From contig JNKK01000001.1 in assembly GCA_000702845.1 (NCBI GenBank), forward strand, positions 1-64,000: a DNA stretch of 64,000 nt, in the 5' to 3' direction. Positions 8,204 to 17,091 of the stretch are shown one piece after another. Origin of the DNA: Lachnospiraceae bacterium FE2018 (GTDB lineage: Bacteria > Bacillota > Clostridia > Lachnospirales > Lachnospiraceae). Numbering within the stretch: position 1 is the first letter of the stretch; every line of letters starts with the position of its first letter. The notes beneath the pieces are model-generated. The model saw only the letters and a program-made list of their open reading frames with translations. It was not told where the DNA came from and ran no database searches. A program made the position numbers and the translations under genes.

Positions 8204-8685
8204 GCATGCCTGTCCAGAGACAGGAAGCATGCAAATTTTTCAAAAATGGCAGAATAGCATGTCGATACAAGGGTGTGAAGCATGCAATTTTTCAAAGAAG
8301 GGAAGAACTGCATGCCTGTCCTGAAACATGAGGCATGCAAATTTTTCAAAAATGGCAGAATAGCATGCTTATATAAGGGTGTGAAGCATGCAAATTATCC
8401 AAGAGGGGAAGAATTGCATGCCTGATCAGAAGAATGAGGCATGCGTTTTCTTGAAGTAATGAGAATATGCATGCCTGACAAGAAGCTTGAAGCATGCGTT
8501 TTCTTGAAGCACAGAAGAATTGCATGCCTGCTTAGAGACAGGAAGCATGCAAATTTCTTAAAAATGGCAGAATAACATGCCGATACAAGTGCGAGAAGCA
8601 TGCAATTTCTTAAAGAAGGGAAGAACTGCATGCCTGCTCTGAGATATGAAGCATGCATATTTTTGAAAATAGAAAAATTGCATGC
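8204..8685 (+). repeat. 53-bp-period GCATGC array, copy 2 (between mnmE and mnmG)
   Basis: GCATGC or one-base variants start at 8204, 8227, 8257, 8280, 8310, 8333, 8363, 8386, 8416, 8439, 8469, 8492, 8522, 8545, 8575, 8598, 8628, 8651 and 8680. The gaps alternate 23 and 30 without exception until the final 29. Nine hairpin-capable pairs result. Pairs of type A (GCATGCCTGTCC...) alternate mostly with type B (GCATGTCGATACAAGGG...), and the linkers alternate too, so a 106-bp higher-order unit is visible. The best hairpin, at 8204-8232, has an extra inner stem CCTGTC/GACAGG. The sequence is the same family as 8-360 on the other strand. Apparent minus-strand reading frames here are products of the repeat. 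Confidence 0.93.
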
Positions 8686-8793
8686 GTACACAGTTGTTTT
8701 TAGACAATCCGTTTTTGTTCTTTGCTGCTTTGCCAATTTGTATGTGACAGGAATAATATCCCTGCAGCCCCGGTTTATATAGGAGATATTGAT

Positions 8794-10719
8794 TTGATAG
8801 AACATAATTTTGACGTAGTGGTCGTCGGAGCCGGACATGCCGGCTGTGAGGCTGCGCTCGCCTGTGCGCGGCTGGGACTTAAAACGATCATATTTACGGT
8901 CAGTGCAGACAGCATTGCCATGATGCCCTGCAATCCGAATATCGGAGGAAGTTCAAAAGGACATCTTGTGCGTGAAATTGATGCACTTGGCGGGGAAATG
9001 GGAAAGAATATTGATCGTACGTTTATTCAGTCCAAGATGTTGAACCGCTCAAAGGGTCCTGCAGTACACTCTTTGCGCGCGCAGGCTGATAAAAAAGATT
9101 ACAGTCAGTCTATGAGGAACGTGCTGGAAAATACGGATCATCTTACGATACGCCAGGCAGAAGTCTCTGATCTGATGATTGAAAACAATATATGCTGTGG
9201 TGTGAAAACAGTATCCGGTGCTGTATATCACAGTAAGGCAGTTGTATTGTGTACCGGTGTTTATCTAAATGCACGGTGTCTTTGCGGAGAAGTGATCACT
9301 CATTCCGGTCCGAATGGCCTGCAGGCAGCGACACATCTGACACAGTCTTTAATTTTACATAATATAGAAGTAATGCGGTTTAAAACAGGAACGCCTGCGA
9401 GAATTGATAAACGGACAATTGATTTTTCAAAGATGGAGGAACAGAAAGGCGACGAACGGGTCGTTCCATTCTCCTTCTCAACTGATCCGGAAGATGTTCA
9501 GATTGAACAGGTTTCCTGCTGGCTGACTCATACCTGTGAAAAAACACATGACATAATACGTGCGAATTTAGACAGATCACCGATCTATGCAGGCATTATT
9601 GATGGAATTGGTCCGCGCTACTGCCCTTCCATTGAAGATAAAGTCGTTAAATTCGGTGAAAAAAACAGTCATCAGGTATTTATTGAGCCGGAAGGCCGTT
9701 ATACGAATGAGATGTATATCGACGGCATGTCAAGTTCTATGCCGGAAGATGTACAGGAAAAGATGTATCGATCAGTCCCGGGACTGGAAAATGCCAAAAT
9801 TGTAAGGAATGCCTATGCGATTGAGTATGATTTGATCAATCCGGTTCAATTACATCCGACGCTTGAATTTAAAAAGTATCGCGGCCTGTTTGCAGGGGGT
9901 CAGATTAATGGCAGCTCCGGGTATGAAGAGGCTGCTGCACAGGGCCTTCTGGCAGGAATCAATGCCGCGATGGAGATTCTTGGTAAAGAACAGATTATTC
10001 TTGATCGTTCAGAGGCATATCTGGGTGTTCTGATTGATGATCTTGTAACAAAAGAGACGCAGGAACCGTATCGGATGATGACAAGCCGTGCGGAATACCG
10101 GCTGATGCTGCGCCAGGATAATGCTGATCTGCGTCTCAGAAAATATGGCTACTATGCAGGATTAATTTCTGAATCGGAGTATGAGAAGCTTCTATTAAAA
10201 GAGCGTCAGATTACAGAGGAAATCGACCGTCTCAGACGTACCTTTGTCGGCATGACGGATGATGTTCAAAAGCTTTTGGAAAAAAACGGTTCAACACCGC
10301 TGAAAAGCGGCAGTTCCCTTGCTGACCTGATCCGCAGACCGGAACTGGATTATGATATTCTGGCTGAGATTGATCCGGAGCGTCCCGCTCTTTCGGATCC
10401 GGTAAAGGAACAGGTCAATATCAATATTAAATATGAAGGTTATATTGAGCGGCAAAAGCGTCAGATTCAGCAGTTCCGAAAGAAAGAAGTACGTTTAATC
10501 CCGGATTCTGTTAATTATGATGATGTAGAAAGTCTCCGGCTTGAGGCGCGGCAGAAACTGCAGCGTTTCCGTCCGAGGAGTATCGGACAGGCATCCAGAA
10601 TTCAGGGAGTCTCTCCTGCTGATATTTCTGTTTTAATGGTATATTTACAGTCCATTTCCCGATCTTCAGCGCAGGAGTCTCCTGATTTTAGTAATGAGAC
10701 AAATACTATACAGGAATAG
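8794..10719 (+). CDS. mnmG: tRNA uridine-5-carboxymethylaminomethyl modification enzyme MnmG
   Basis: The product of about 641 aa has an N-terminal FAD-binding motif [21 protein letters not shown]-type (residues about 7-27), the [21 protein letters not shown] segment, the conserved cysteine-containing regions, and the C-terminal MnmE-interaction helix domain ([18 protein letters not shown]). It partners MnmE in wobble uridine modification. TTG 8794 is chosen as start: AGGAGA at 8781-8786 is correctly spaced and the family begins just there. The frame extends 24 codons upstream toward the repeat array, but that extension is not family-like. rsmG follows after 3 bp. Confidence 0.95.
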   Translation: MIEHNFDVVVVGAGHAGCEAALACARLGLKTIIFTVSADSIAMMPCNPNIGGSSKGHLVREIDALGGEMGKNIDRTFIQSKMLNRSKGPAVHSLRAQADKKDYSQSMRNVLENTDHLTIRQAEVSDLMIENNICCGVKTVSGAVYHSKAVVLCTGVYLNARCLCGEVITHSGPNGLQAATHLTQSLILHNIEVMRFKTGTPARIDKRTIDFSKMEEQKGDERVVPFSFSTDPEDVQIEQVSCWLTHTCEKTHDIIRANLDRSPIYAGIIDGIGPRYCPSIEDKVVKFGEKNSHQVFIEPEGRYTNEMYIDGMSSSMPEDVQEKMYRSVPGLENAKIVRNAYAIEYDLINPVQLHPTLEFKKYRGLFAGGQINGSSGYEEAAAQGLLAGINAAMEILGKEQIILDRSEAYLGVLIDDLVTKETQEPYRMMTSRAEYRLMLRQDNADLRLRKYGYYAGLISESEYEKLLLKERQITEEIDRLRRTFVGMTDDVQKLLEKNGSTPLKSGSSLADLIRRPELDYDILAEIDPERPALSDPVKEQVNINIKYEGYIERQKRQIQQFRKKEVRLIPDSVNYDDVESLRLEARQKLQRFRPRSIGQASRIQGVSPADISVLMVYLQSISRSSAQESPDFSNETNTIQE

Positions 10720-10722
10720 AAT

Positions 10723-11469
10723 ATGAATCAGATTAATCAAAAAGAGATCCTGTGTGAAGGAATAAAGCAGACAGGTTTCCTATTAAATGAATATCAGGCA
10801 GAACAATTTCTGAAATATTATGAATTGCTGGTTGAATGGAATCAAAAGATTAACCTTACGGCGATCACAGAGTTTGAACAGGTGGTTGTAAAGCATTTTG
10901 CTGACAGTGTTTCTCTTCTGTCTGCAATTGAAATTCCGGTTCATGCGTCAATGATTGACGTGGGAACCGGAGCAGGTTTTCCCGGAATTCCATTGAAAAT
11001 TGTACGTCCCGATCTGAATATCACATTACTCGACTCTCTGAATAAAAGGGTTGGGTTTTTAAACGAAATAATCTGTTCAATCCATTTAGAGGATACGGAA
11101 GGAGAAATTCAGGCAATTCACGGAAGAGCTGAGGAATTATCGCGAAGTTCCCTGTATCGTGGGCAGTATGACTTCGCGGTCTCCCGTGCCGTTTCAAACA
11201 TATCAGTTATATCAGAATACTGTATTCCATTCCTGAAGGTAAATGGAATTTTCGCTGCATATAAAAGCGGCGGGTTTGCTGAAGAAAAGCTGTTATATGA
11301 GAATGGAATTAAAAAACTGAATGCTGAAATTGATTTTATAAAAGAGTTTCAGATTACAGGGGCAAATGAAACAGCAGATCGAACCTTTGTTATCATTCGA
11401 AAGACTGATTTGACACCAGATCAATATCCGAGAAGATCAGGAATTCCGGAGAAACGTCCCTTAAAATAA
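10723..11469 (+). CDS. rsmG: 16S rRNA (guanine-527-N7)-methyltransferase RsmG
   Basis: The 248-aa protein contains the SAM-binding motif DVGTGAGFPGIPLKI and the family segments EWNQKINLTAI, KHFADS and VSRAVSNISV. RsmG methylates G527 of 16S rRNA. It is translationally close to mnmG (3-bp gap), giving the usual mnmG-rsmG pair. The C-terminus (about the last 12 residues, Arg/Pro-rich) is slightly longer than typical. Confidence 0.95.
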   Translation: MNQINQKEILCEGIKQTGFLLNEYQAEQFLKYYELLVEWNQKINLTAITEFEQVVVKHFADSVSLLSAIEIPVHASMIDVGTGAGFPGIPLKIVRPDLNITLLDSLNKRVGFLNEIICSIHLEDTEGEIQAIHGRAEELSRSSLYRGQYDFAVSRAVSNISVISEYCIPFLKVNGIFAAYKSGGFAEEKLLYENGIKKLNAEIDFIKEFQITGANETADRTFVIIRKTDLTPDQYPRRSGIPEKRPLK

Positions 11470-11495
11470 AATACCAGAATAATAATAGTTAAAAA

Positions 11496-11511
11496 TGTTT
11501 CACGTGAAACA
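11496..11511. promoter_or_regulatory. parS: parS centromere site 1
   Basis: TGTTTCACGTGAAACA is a perfect 16-bp palindrome identical to the bacterial parS consensus bound by ParB/Spo0J. It lies in the rsmG-parA gap, immediately upstream of the genes for the proteins that use it. Confidence 0.97.
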
Positions 11512-11542
11512 TATGTACGCCGATCCATCGATCCGTATTAAA

Positions 11543-11558
11543 TGTTTCACGTGAAACA
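11543..11558. promoter_or_regulatory. parS: parS centromere site 2
   Basis: This is a second identical perfect palindrome, 47 bp after the first (start to start), followed by an A/T-rich stretch. Two close sites could nucleate ParB loading and may also put parAB under autoregulation. The parA promoter probably lies between here and 11705, with a TATACT at 11615-11620 as the best -10. Confidence 0.97.
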
Positions 11559-11705
11559 TTTTTTTTATACATAATAAGTGCTTTCATAAAACAAGACAGA
11601 GTGTTATACTATATAAACCATATTTTTTGAAATAGGGTTAATGGCAGATGTATTTGGGAGAATATAACATATTTCTGCAAAAAATAAGGAATAAGGGGTA
11701 TAAAA

Positions 11706-12467
11706 TTGAGTAAAATAATTGCTCTTGCAAATCAGAAAGGCGGCGTTGGAAAGTCAACAACAGCAATAAATCTTTCCGCAGCTCTCGCAGAAATGCGAAA
11801 AAAAGTACTTACGGTTGACATTGATCCTCAGGGAAATACGACCAGCGGACTTGGTCTGGAAAAAGACGGTGCTGAAAACTCTGTTTATGAACTGATCTCA
11901 GGCAGCTGCGAGGCAAAAGATTGTATTGTTGAACTTAAGAAATATCACCATATAATACCGTCCAACATCAATCTAGCCGGTGCAGAGATCGAACTGACAG
12001 AGTACGATGATACAGCATATCGTTTAAAAAATGCGATATTGGAAATCAAAGAAGATTATGACTATATTATTATTGACTGTCCTCCCTCACTGGGACAGCT
12101 GACAGTCAATGCCATGACAGCTGCTGACAGCATCTTAATTCCGATTCAATGTGAGTATTATGCGCTGGAAGGATTGGCTCAAATTCTGAATACAATTGAA
12201 CTGGTGAAAAACGGGCTGAATCCTGATCTTAAAATAGAAGGCGTTGTATTTACAATGTTTGATGTCAGAAATAAGCTTTCAGGCCAGGTTGTAGAGAATG
12301 TCAGAGCAAATCTGGATGAATATATTTTTAACACGGTCATTCCAAGAAATGTTCGTCTCGCAGAGGCACCCAGCTATGGGATTCCGATCAATGAATATGA
12401 CAGATTGTCAGTTGGTGCAAGAAGATATAAAAAACTGGCACGGGAACTGGTGAAGAAGGAAGGATGA
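11706..12467 (+). CDS. parA: Chromosome-partitioning ATPase ParA/Soj
   Basis: The 253-aa protein has the deviant Walker A box KGGVGKSTT at residues 11-19, the DIDPQGNTTSGLG motif, and Walker B DYIIIDCPPSLG. It lacks an N-terminal DNA-binding extension, as expected for the short chromosomal (Soj) type. It acts with ParB on the parS sites directly upstream in origin segregation and control of DnaA. The start is TTG 11706; AAGGGGT lies upstream. parB begins 4 bp after its stop. Confidence 0.96.
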   Translation: MSKIIALANQKGGVGKSTTAINLSAALAEMRKKVLTVDIDPQGNTTSGLGLEKDGAENSVYELISGSCEAKDCIVELKKYHHIIPSNINLAGAEIELTEYDDTAYRLKNAILEIKEDYDYIIIDCPPSLGQLTVNAMTAADSILIPIQCEYYALEGLAQILNTIELVKNGLNPDLKIEGVVFTMFDVRNKLSGQVVENVRANLDEYIFNTVIPRNVRLAEAPSYGIPINEYDRLSVGARRYKKLARELVKKEG

Positions 12468-12471
12468 TGAA

Positions 12472-13593
12472 ATGGCAGTAAAAAGAGGCCTGAATATGGC
12501 AAAAGGTCTGGAATCTCTGATACCGCAGGGCAAATCTTCTTCTTTAAAAAAGACAGATGAACAGGCGGATCTTAAGAATAACCAGACAATTCAACCGGCT
12601 GCAGAGGAAGACAGCGAAGAAAAGAAGGAAAAAAGGCAGGAAACAGCTGATAAAACATCCTCTTCTGCCACAGCAAAGAAAAAAGCGGCAGAAAAGAAAA
12701 AAGTGACGGCACAGAAGACGACACAGAAAAAAACTATTGAAAAGAAAAAGCCGGCAGTACAGAAAACAGACACCGCAGGCAGCAAATCCATTGATGACGA
12801 GCCGGAAAAAAATGTTCCTGTTGAGCTGAGAATATCACAGGTCGTTCCGAATCAGAATCAGCCTCGTACAGAATTTAACGAAGAAGCGCTGGAAGAACTC
12901 GCGGATTCGATCCGTCAGTTTGGTGTGATTCAGCCGCTGCTGGTGCAGAAATCAGGTAAATACTATGAAATTATAGCCGGTGAGCGTCGATGGCGTGCCG
13001 CAAAACTTGCCGGATTGAAGAAAATACCGGTAATTATCAGGGAGTATTCGAAGCAGGAAATCGTAGAGATTTCATTGATTGAAAATATTCAGCGTGAAGA
13101 TCTGAATGCAATTGAAGAAGCACGTGCATATAAACGCCTTTTAGAAGAATTTGACCTGAAACAGGAAGATGTTGCAAAGCGGGTCTCAAAAAGCCGCTCT
13201 GCAGTGACTAATTCCATGCGTTTGCTGAATCTGGATGAACGTGTACAGGAAATGCTGATAAATGATCAGATATCAGCAGGACATGCGCGCGCATTGCTCG
13301 CAATTGAAAATCCGGAGATTCAGTTTGCTGCTGCTTCGGAAATAGCCGCCGGCCACCTGAGTGTCAGAGAGACGGAGCGGCTGGTAAAACGCCTTATGAA
13401 GCCTGTAAAGAAGAAACAGGAACCGGCCGCAGATACGCAGATTGAAGCTGCCTATCATGCGCTGGAAGAACAGCTGATGCAGCGGATCGGCACGAAGGTA
13501 TCAATCAGCCGCGGACGCGGTTCACGCGGGAAAATAGAGATTGAATACTATTCACAGGAAGATCTGGATCGTATCTGTGATCTGATTCGATAA
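12472..13593 (+). CDS. parB: Chromosome-partitioning protein ParB/Spo0J
   Basis: The 373-aa protein contains a ParB/Srx N-domain with the CTP-binding motif GERRWRAA at about residues 170-177. A helix-turn-helix region (LKQEDVAKRVSKSRSAVTNSM) and a C-terminal dimer domain follow. It loads at parS and spreads as a clamp. An unusual Lys/Glu/Ala-rich stretch (about residues 25-110) sits before the ParB domain; many family members lack this and are nearer 290 aa. The N-terminal GLESLIP motif, typical for ParA contact, is kept. Confidence 0.95.
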   Translation: MAVKRGLNMAKGLESLIPQGKSSSLKKTDEQADLKNNQTIQPAAEEDSEEKKEKRQETADKTSSSATAKKKAAEKKKVTAQKTTQKKTIEKKKPAVQKTDTAGSKSIDDEPEKNVPVELRISQVVPNQNQPRTEFNEEALEELADSIRQFGVIQPLLVQKSGKYYEIIAGERRWRAAKLAGLKKIPVIIREYSKQEIVEISLIENIQREDLNAIEEARAYKRLLEEFDLKQEDVAKRVSKSRSAVTNSMRLLNLDERVQEMLINDQISAGHARALLAIENPEIQFAAASEIAAGHLSVRETERLVKRLMKPVKKKQEPAADTQIEAAYHALEEQLMQRIGTKVSISRGRGSRGKIEIEYYSQEDLDRICDLIR

Positions 13594-13642
13594 GATGACC
13601 ACCGTCACAAAAGCACTGCACAGGTGCGTCGTGCAGCTCGCG

Positions 13643-13659
13643 CGCGATCGGAGATCGCG
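13643..13659 (+). terminator. Small GC-rich hairpin after parB
   Basis: CGCGATC (13643-13649) and GATCGCG (13653-13659) form a 7-bp stem with a 3-nt loop, followed by ATTTATG. The poor U-tract makes termination uncertain. Confidence 0.35.
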
Positions 13660-13725
13660 ATTTATGCTGATTGTTTATAATCAAAGATTGTGTTATAAAT
13701 TTAACGAGGGAGTTATATATAAACT

Positions 13726-14247
13726 ATGAAAGAATTATTCAATGGGATCGGCACTGGATTCGGTACGATATTCATTATTCTGATCATAGCAGTCATTGTT
13801 TTACTGCTGCTGACCGGATGGCTGATCCTCAGACTGAACCGTCTGCAGTACCGTATGCAGGTGTTTATGCGTGGAAAGGACGGAAAATCACTGGAACAGA
13901 ACATCGTTGACCGTCTGCAGGAAATCGATAAGATGAGCGGGCGTGTTAATATTCATCATTCCGATCTGGTGGCGCTGGGACATCAGATCAGCAGTACCCT
14001 GACCCATTACGGGATTGTGAAATATGATGCATTTGATGATGTCGGCGGTAAACTCAGTTTTGTACTTGCTATGCTGGATGACAGGAACACAGGGTTTGTA
14101 CTGGACGCGATTCACAGCCGTGACAATTGTTTCGTTTATCTGAAGGAAATTGTAAATGGCGAATCATATATTATGTTAAGCGAAGAAGAAATGCAGGCGC
14201 TCAGAATGGCTGCAGGTTCCGATGAGGAGAACGAGCTGGAAATCTAA
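13726..14247 (+). CDS. DUF4446-family membrane-anchored protein
   Basis: The 173-aa protein has one N-terminal membrane helix (about residues 6-30, rich in Ile/Leu/Val) and then a soluble part with MRGKDGKSLEQNIVDRLQEID and VKYDAFDDVGGKLSFVLAMLDD. This pattern matches DUF4446 proteins, which are commonly found directly downstream of parB in clostridia. The conserved position suggests a link to the origin or cell envelope, but no function is established. It could be co-transcribed with serS. Confidence 0.8.
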   Translation: MKELFNGIGTGFGTIFIILIIAVIVLLLLTGWLILRLNRLQYRMQVFMRGKDGKSLEQNIVDRLQEIDKMSGRVNIHHSDLVALGHQISSTLTHYGIVKYDAFDDVGGKLSFVLAMLDDRNTGFVLDAIHSRDNCFVYLKEIVNGESYIMLSEEEMQALRMAAGSDEENELEI

Positions 14248-14340
14248 GGGCAGCAAATGTCCTGTTATTACCATGACAGAAGAGAAGACATTATAAAAAA
14301 AGACTGAAAATATTACTACAGAAAAGGAAGGCTGGATCAT

Positions 14341-15630
14341 ATGATTGATATTAAGTTTTTGAGAGAGAATCCGGAAATCGTTAAACAGAACATCAGAAAT
14401 AAGTTTCAGGACAACAAGCTGAATCTGGTGGATGAGGTAATAGAGCTCGACTGTGCCCGCAGAGATAATCTGCAGGAGGTCGAATCACTGCGCGCAGCCA
14501 GCAACAAAGCTTCGAAGCAGATCGGTGCTTTAATGGGACAGGGAAAACGTGATGAGGCAGAGGCTGTCAAGAAGGAAGTTGCCGCTTCAAAGGACAAAAT
14601 CAAAGAACTGACTGCAAAGGAAAAGGAAATTGATGAGGAAATCATGAAGCGGATGATGCTGATTCCGCAGATCATTGATCCGTCGGTTCCGATCGGAAAA
14701 GATGACAGCGAAAATGTGGAAATTGAGCGTTTTGGCGAGCCGGTTGTTCCGGATTTTGAAATTCCGTATCACACAGAGATCATGGAACGGTTCAGCGGCA
14801 TTGATATGGATGCGGCAGGACGTGTCGCCGGAAACGGGTTCTATTATCTGATCGGAGATATCGCGCGTCTGCATTCGGCAGTACTTTCCTATGCGCGCGA
14901 CTTCATGATTGACCGCGGTTTTACTTATGTAATCCCGCCCTTTATGATCCGCAGCAATGTGGTGAACGGCGTTATGAGTTTTGCGGAAATGGATTCCATG
15001 ATGTATAAGATCGAAGGAGAGGATCTGTTCCTGATCGGAACCAGCGAGCATTCCATGATCGGCAGATTTATAGACCAGATCATCCCGGAAGAACAGCTGC
15101 CGATTAATCTGACCAGTTATTCCCCGTGCTTCCGGAAAGAAAAAGGCGCTCATGGCATAGAGGAGCGCGGTGTCTACCGCATTCATCAGTTCGAGAAACA
15201 GGAGATGATTGTTGTATGTAAGCCGGAAGACAGCATGGAGTGGTACAACAAAATGTGGCAGAATACGGTCGATTTCTTCCGTTCCCTGGATATTCCGGTC
15301 CGCACACTGGAGTGCTGCTCCGGTGATCTGGCTGACTTGAAGGTAAAATCCTGTGATGTTGAGGCATGGTCCCCGCGTCAGAAGAAATATTTTGAGGTGG
15401 GAAGCTGTTCCAACCTCGGCGACGCGCAGGCGAGACGTCTGAAGATCCGCGTGCAGGGCGAAGATAAAGAACGTTATCTTGCGCATACACTGAACAATAC
15501 GGTTGTCGCTCCGCCGCGTATGCTGATTGCGTTCCTGGAGAACCATCTGCAGGAAGACGGAAGTGTCACAATACCGGAGGCACTGCGTCCGTATATGGGC
15601 GGCAAGGAAGTGCTGATTCCGAATAAGTAA
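14341..15630 (+). CDS. serS: Seryl-tRNA synthetase
   Basis: The 429-aa protein has the N-terminal antiparallel coiled-coil arm (about 1-105) and a class II catalytic core. The core includes FVIPPFMIRS-like motif 1 context, motif 2 around PCFRKEKGAHG with RGVYRIHQFEKQE, and motif 3 toward LNNTVVAPPRMLIAFLENH. It charges tRNA-Ser. The length is typical. It starts at ATG with GAAAGGAAGG upstream, and the next gene starts 9 bp after its stop. Confidence 0.97.
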   Translation: MIDIKFLRENPEIVKQNIRNKFQDNKLNLVDEVIELDCARRDNLQEVESLRAASNKASKQIGALMGQGKRDEAEAVKKEVAASKDKIKELTAKEKEIDEEIMKRMMLIPQIIDPSVPIGKDDSENVEIERFGEPVVPDFEIPYHTEIMERFSGIDMDAAGRVAGNGFYYLIGDIARLHSAVLSYARDFMIDRGFTYVIPPFMIRSNVVNGVMSFAEMDSMMYKIEGEDLFLIGTSEHSMIGRFIDQIIPEEQLPINLTSYSPCFRKEKGAHGIEERGVYRIHQFEKQEMIVVCKPEDSMEWYNKMWQNTVDFFRSLDIPVRTLECCSGDLADLKVKSCDVEAWSPRQKKYFEVGSCSNLGDAQARRLKIRVQGEDKERYLAHTLNNTVVAPPRMLIAFLENHLQEDGSVTIPEALRPYMGGKEVLIPNK

Positions 15631-15638
15631 GGAGTTTT

Positions 15639-16520
15639 ATGCATAGTTTTCTGAAATCCATTGGATTTAGCCGGATTCATACGATCCGTGAGCAGGATGA
15701 ACTGATCGGTGAAGTACTGCGCAGCTATGACCTGAAAAAGGTTGCGGCAGACAGAAACAATCAGCTGTTTGCGCAGATTTCGAAGGATTATGCGCAGGAT
15801 ATGGGTATCACTGTCTGCGGTTACTATGATGATGAAAATCTTTTTCACATGGAATACTATTATCCGTATTTCAACGGGACACAGATTACATCTTATCAGC
15901 AGATCGCCGTGGAAAAGCAGGCGGGCGCTGAGGCATATGCAGGCGCCTGTGATGATCTCAGAGTCGGGACGACATTGATCTTCTATCTGCTGAATACAAG
16001 TGAGTATCTGAGAGAAAAGGGGAAGAGAAGATATCCGCAGGAGATGCAGAATGCGTCCGTATCGCTTTCCGCACTGTCAGACGGCGGGGTCATTCTGCTG
16101 CCGCTTGAAAAGAGCAAACTCCAGCAGGAGCGGGATGCCCAGACGCGGAAAAAGCGGAATTCCCTGTATATGGCGGCCGCAAACGGCGACCAGGATGCGA
16201 TCGAGAGTCTGACGATGGAAGATATTGATGCCTATACTATGATCTCCCGCCGGATCCGGCATGAAGATGTTTACACCATTGTCGATTCTTACTTCATGCC
16301 ATATGGTCTGGAATGTGATTTTTACAATATCATGGGAGAGATTACGGAGTGCAGAGAGATCCGGAACAGCCGGACAGGAGAGAAACTATATCATCTTGGG
16401 GTTGTCACGAATGAAATTCCGCTGGATATCTGCATCAATCAGAATGATCTGACCGGTGTTCCGCTGCCGGGCAGACGGTTCAAAGGAACCATCTGGCTGC
16501 AGGGTACCATAAACTTCTGA
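15639..16520 (+). CDS. DUF3881-like protein of unknown function
   Basis: The 293-aa soluble protein begins MHSFLKSIGFSRIHT and shows no signal peptide, membrane helix or recognised catalytic motif. Sequence style and position just after serS suggest the DUF3881 family, which is found mainly in Lachnospiraceae; this assignment is from memory of the family and unverified. There are acidic clusters (YYDDENLF, SLTMEDIDAY) and the end RFKGTIWLQGTINF is beta-rich. It is likely in an operon with serS and ends just before a terminator. Confidence 0.6.
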   Translation: MHSFLKSIGFSRIHTIREQDELIGEVLRSYDLKKVAADRNNQLFAQISKDYAQDMGITVCGYYDDENLFHMEYYYPYFNGTQITSYQQIAVEKQAGAEAYAGACDDLRVGTTLIFYLLNTSEYLREKGKRRYPQEMQNASVSLSALSDGGVILLPLEKSKLQQERDAQTRKKRNSLYMAAANGDQDAIESLTMEDIDAYTMISRRIRHEDVYTIVDSYFMPYGLECDFYNIMGEITECREIRNSRTGEKLYHLGVVTNEIPLDICINQNDLTGVPLPGRRFKGTIWLQGTINF

Positions 16521-16529
16521 AAAAAAAGT

Positions 16530-16550
16530 CCGGGGTTATACCCCGGGCTT
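16530..16550. terminator. Bidirectional terminator between DUF3881 gene and Hpt gene
   Basis: CCGGGG/CCCCGG arms (16530-16535 and 16541-16546) with a short TTATA loop are flanked by AAAAAAA on the left and CTTTT on the right. It can terminate the rightward serS operon and the leftward signalling operon, which converge here. Confidence 0.8.
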
Positions 16551-16626
16551 TTACAATGAAATCATCTGACAAGGTCATCCAATAAAATCATCCATCAAAA
16601 TCATCCGACAAAACGATATAACAAAA

Positions 16627-17049
16627 TTATACGATAACTCTGCAGTATTCAATCCACATGTGGTCGACCTGACGAAGGTGATAGAGAATATTATCGCCTG
16701 CAAGAGCCAGATATTCTTCCAGATTCGTCTCTGCAGCCGGAACAGCCGCATCTTTTCCATCTCCGTTTTCTTCTTCGTACCAGGGCCGCAGATCTTCTGC
16801 AAGCTTTTCAAGTGCATCGGTCAGCGGCGTCAGACCGAGACTGGCAGCGGCGCCTTTCATAGTGTGGGCGACGCGGAATGCTGCTGCGTAGTCCTTCTGT
16901 TCCAGACGGAAATGCAGCAGGTCGACATCATTATTTTCACAAAAATCCCGGATCAGCTGTCTGTAAAGCGTATAATCTCCGAGTAAACGCGCAATCGCTT
17001 CTGACGGGTGTGCACCCCATTTTTTTAGTTCTTCCAGTTCGTTTCCCAT
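16627..17049 (-). CDS. Hpt-domain phosphotransfer protein
   Basis: The 140-aa helical protein contains the Hpt signature AHTMKGAAASLGL, with the likely phospho-acceptor His62. It begins 42 bp after the end of the CheB-CheR-kinase-receiver gene on the same strand. It is the natural next relay for the receiver domain of that protein (His kinase to Asp to His). No output response regulator is visible next to it, so the final target must be elsewhere. Confidence 0.9.
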   Translation of the reverse strand: MGNELEELKKWGAHPSEAIARLLGDYTLYRQLIRDFCENNDVDLLHFRLEQKDYAAAFRVAHTMKGAAASLGLTPLTDALEKLAEDLRPWYEEENGDGKDAAVPAAETNLEEYLALAGDNILYHLRQVDHMWIEYCRVIV

Positions 17050-17091
17050 GCTGTCATCACTCTCCCGGAGGTCACATTTTTTTGTTATACT

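Noticed and set aside
8204-8685. CRISPR array
   Set aside because: The period is regular, but there is no 23-47-bp identical repeat. Only a 6-bp palindrome and parts of the linkers are conserved, both halves of each unit drift, and no cas gene is in the window.
8128-8838. Two minus-strand reading frames (73 and 147 aa) across the repeat array
   Set aside because: Their translations are repetitive because the DNA is repetitive (HASC/ACFLSL-like units), they have no ribosome-binding sites and they run against both flanking genes.
14587-15546. 319-aa minus-strand frame within serS
   Set aside because: It is antisense to an essential, fully recognised gene and has no independent evidence.
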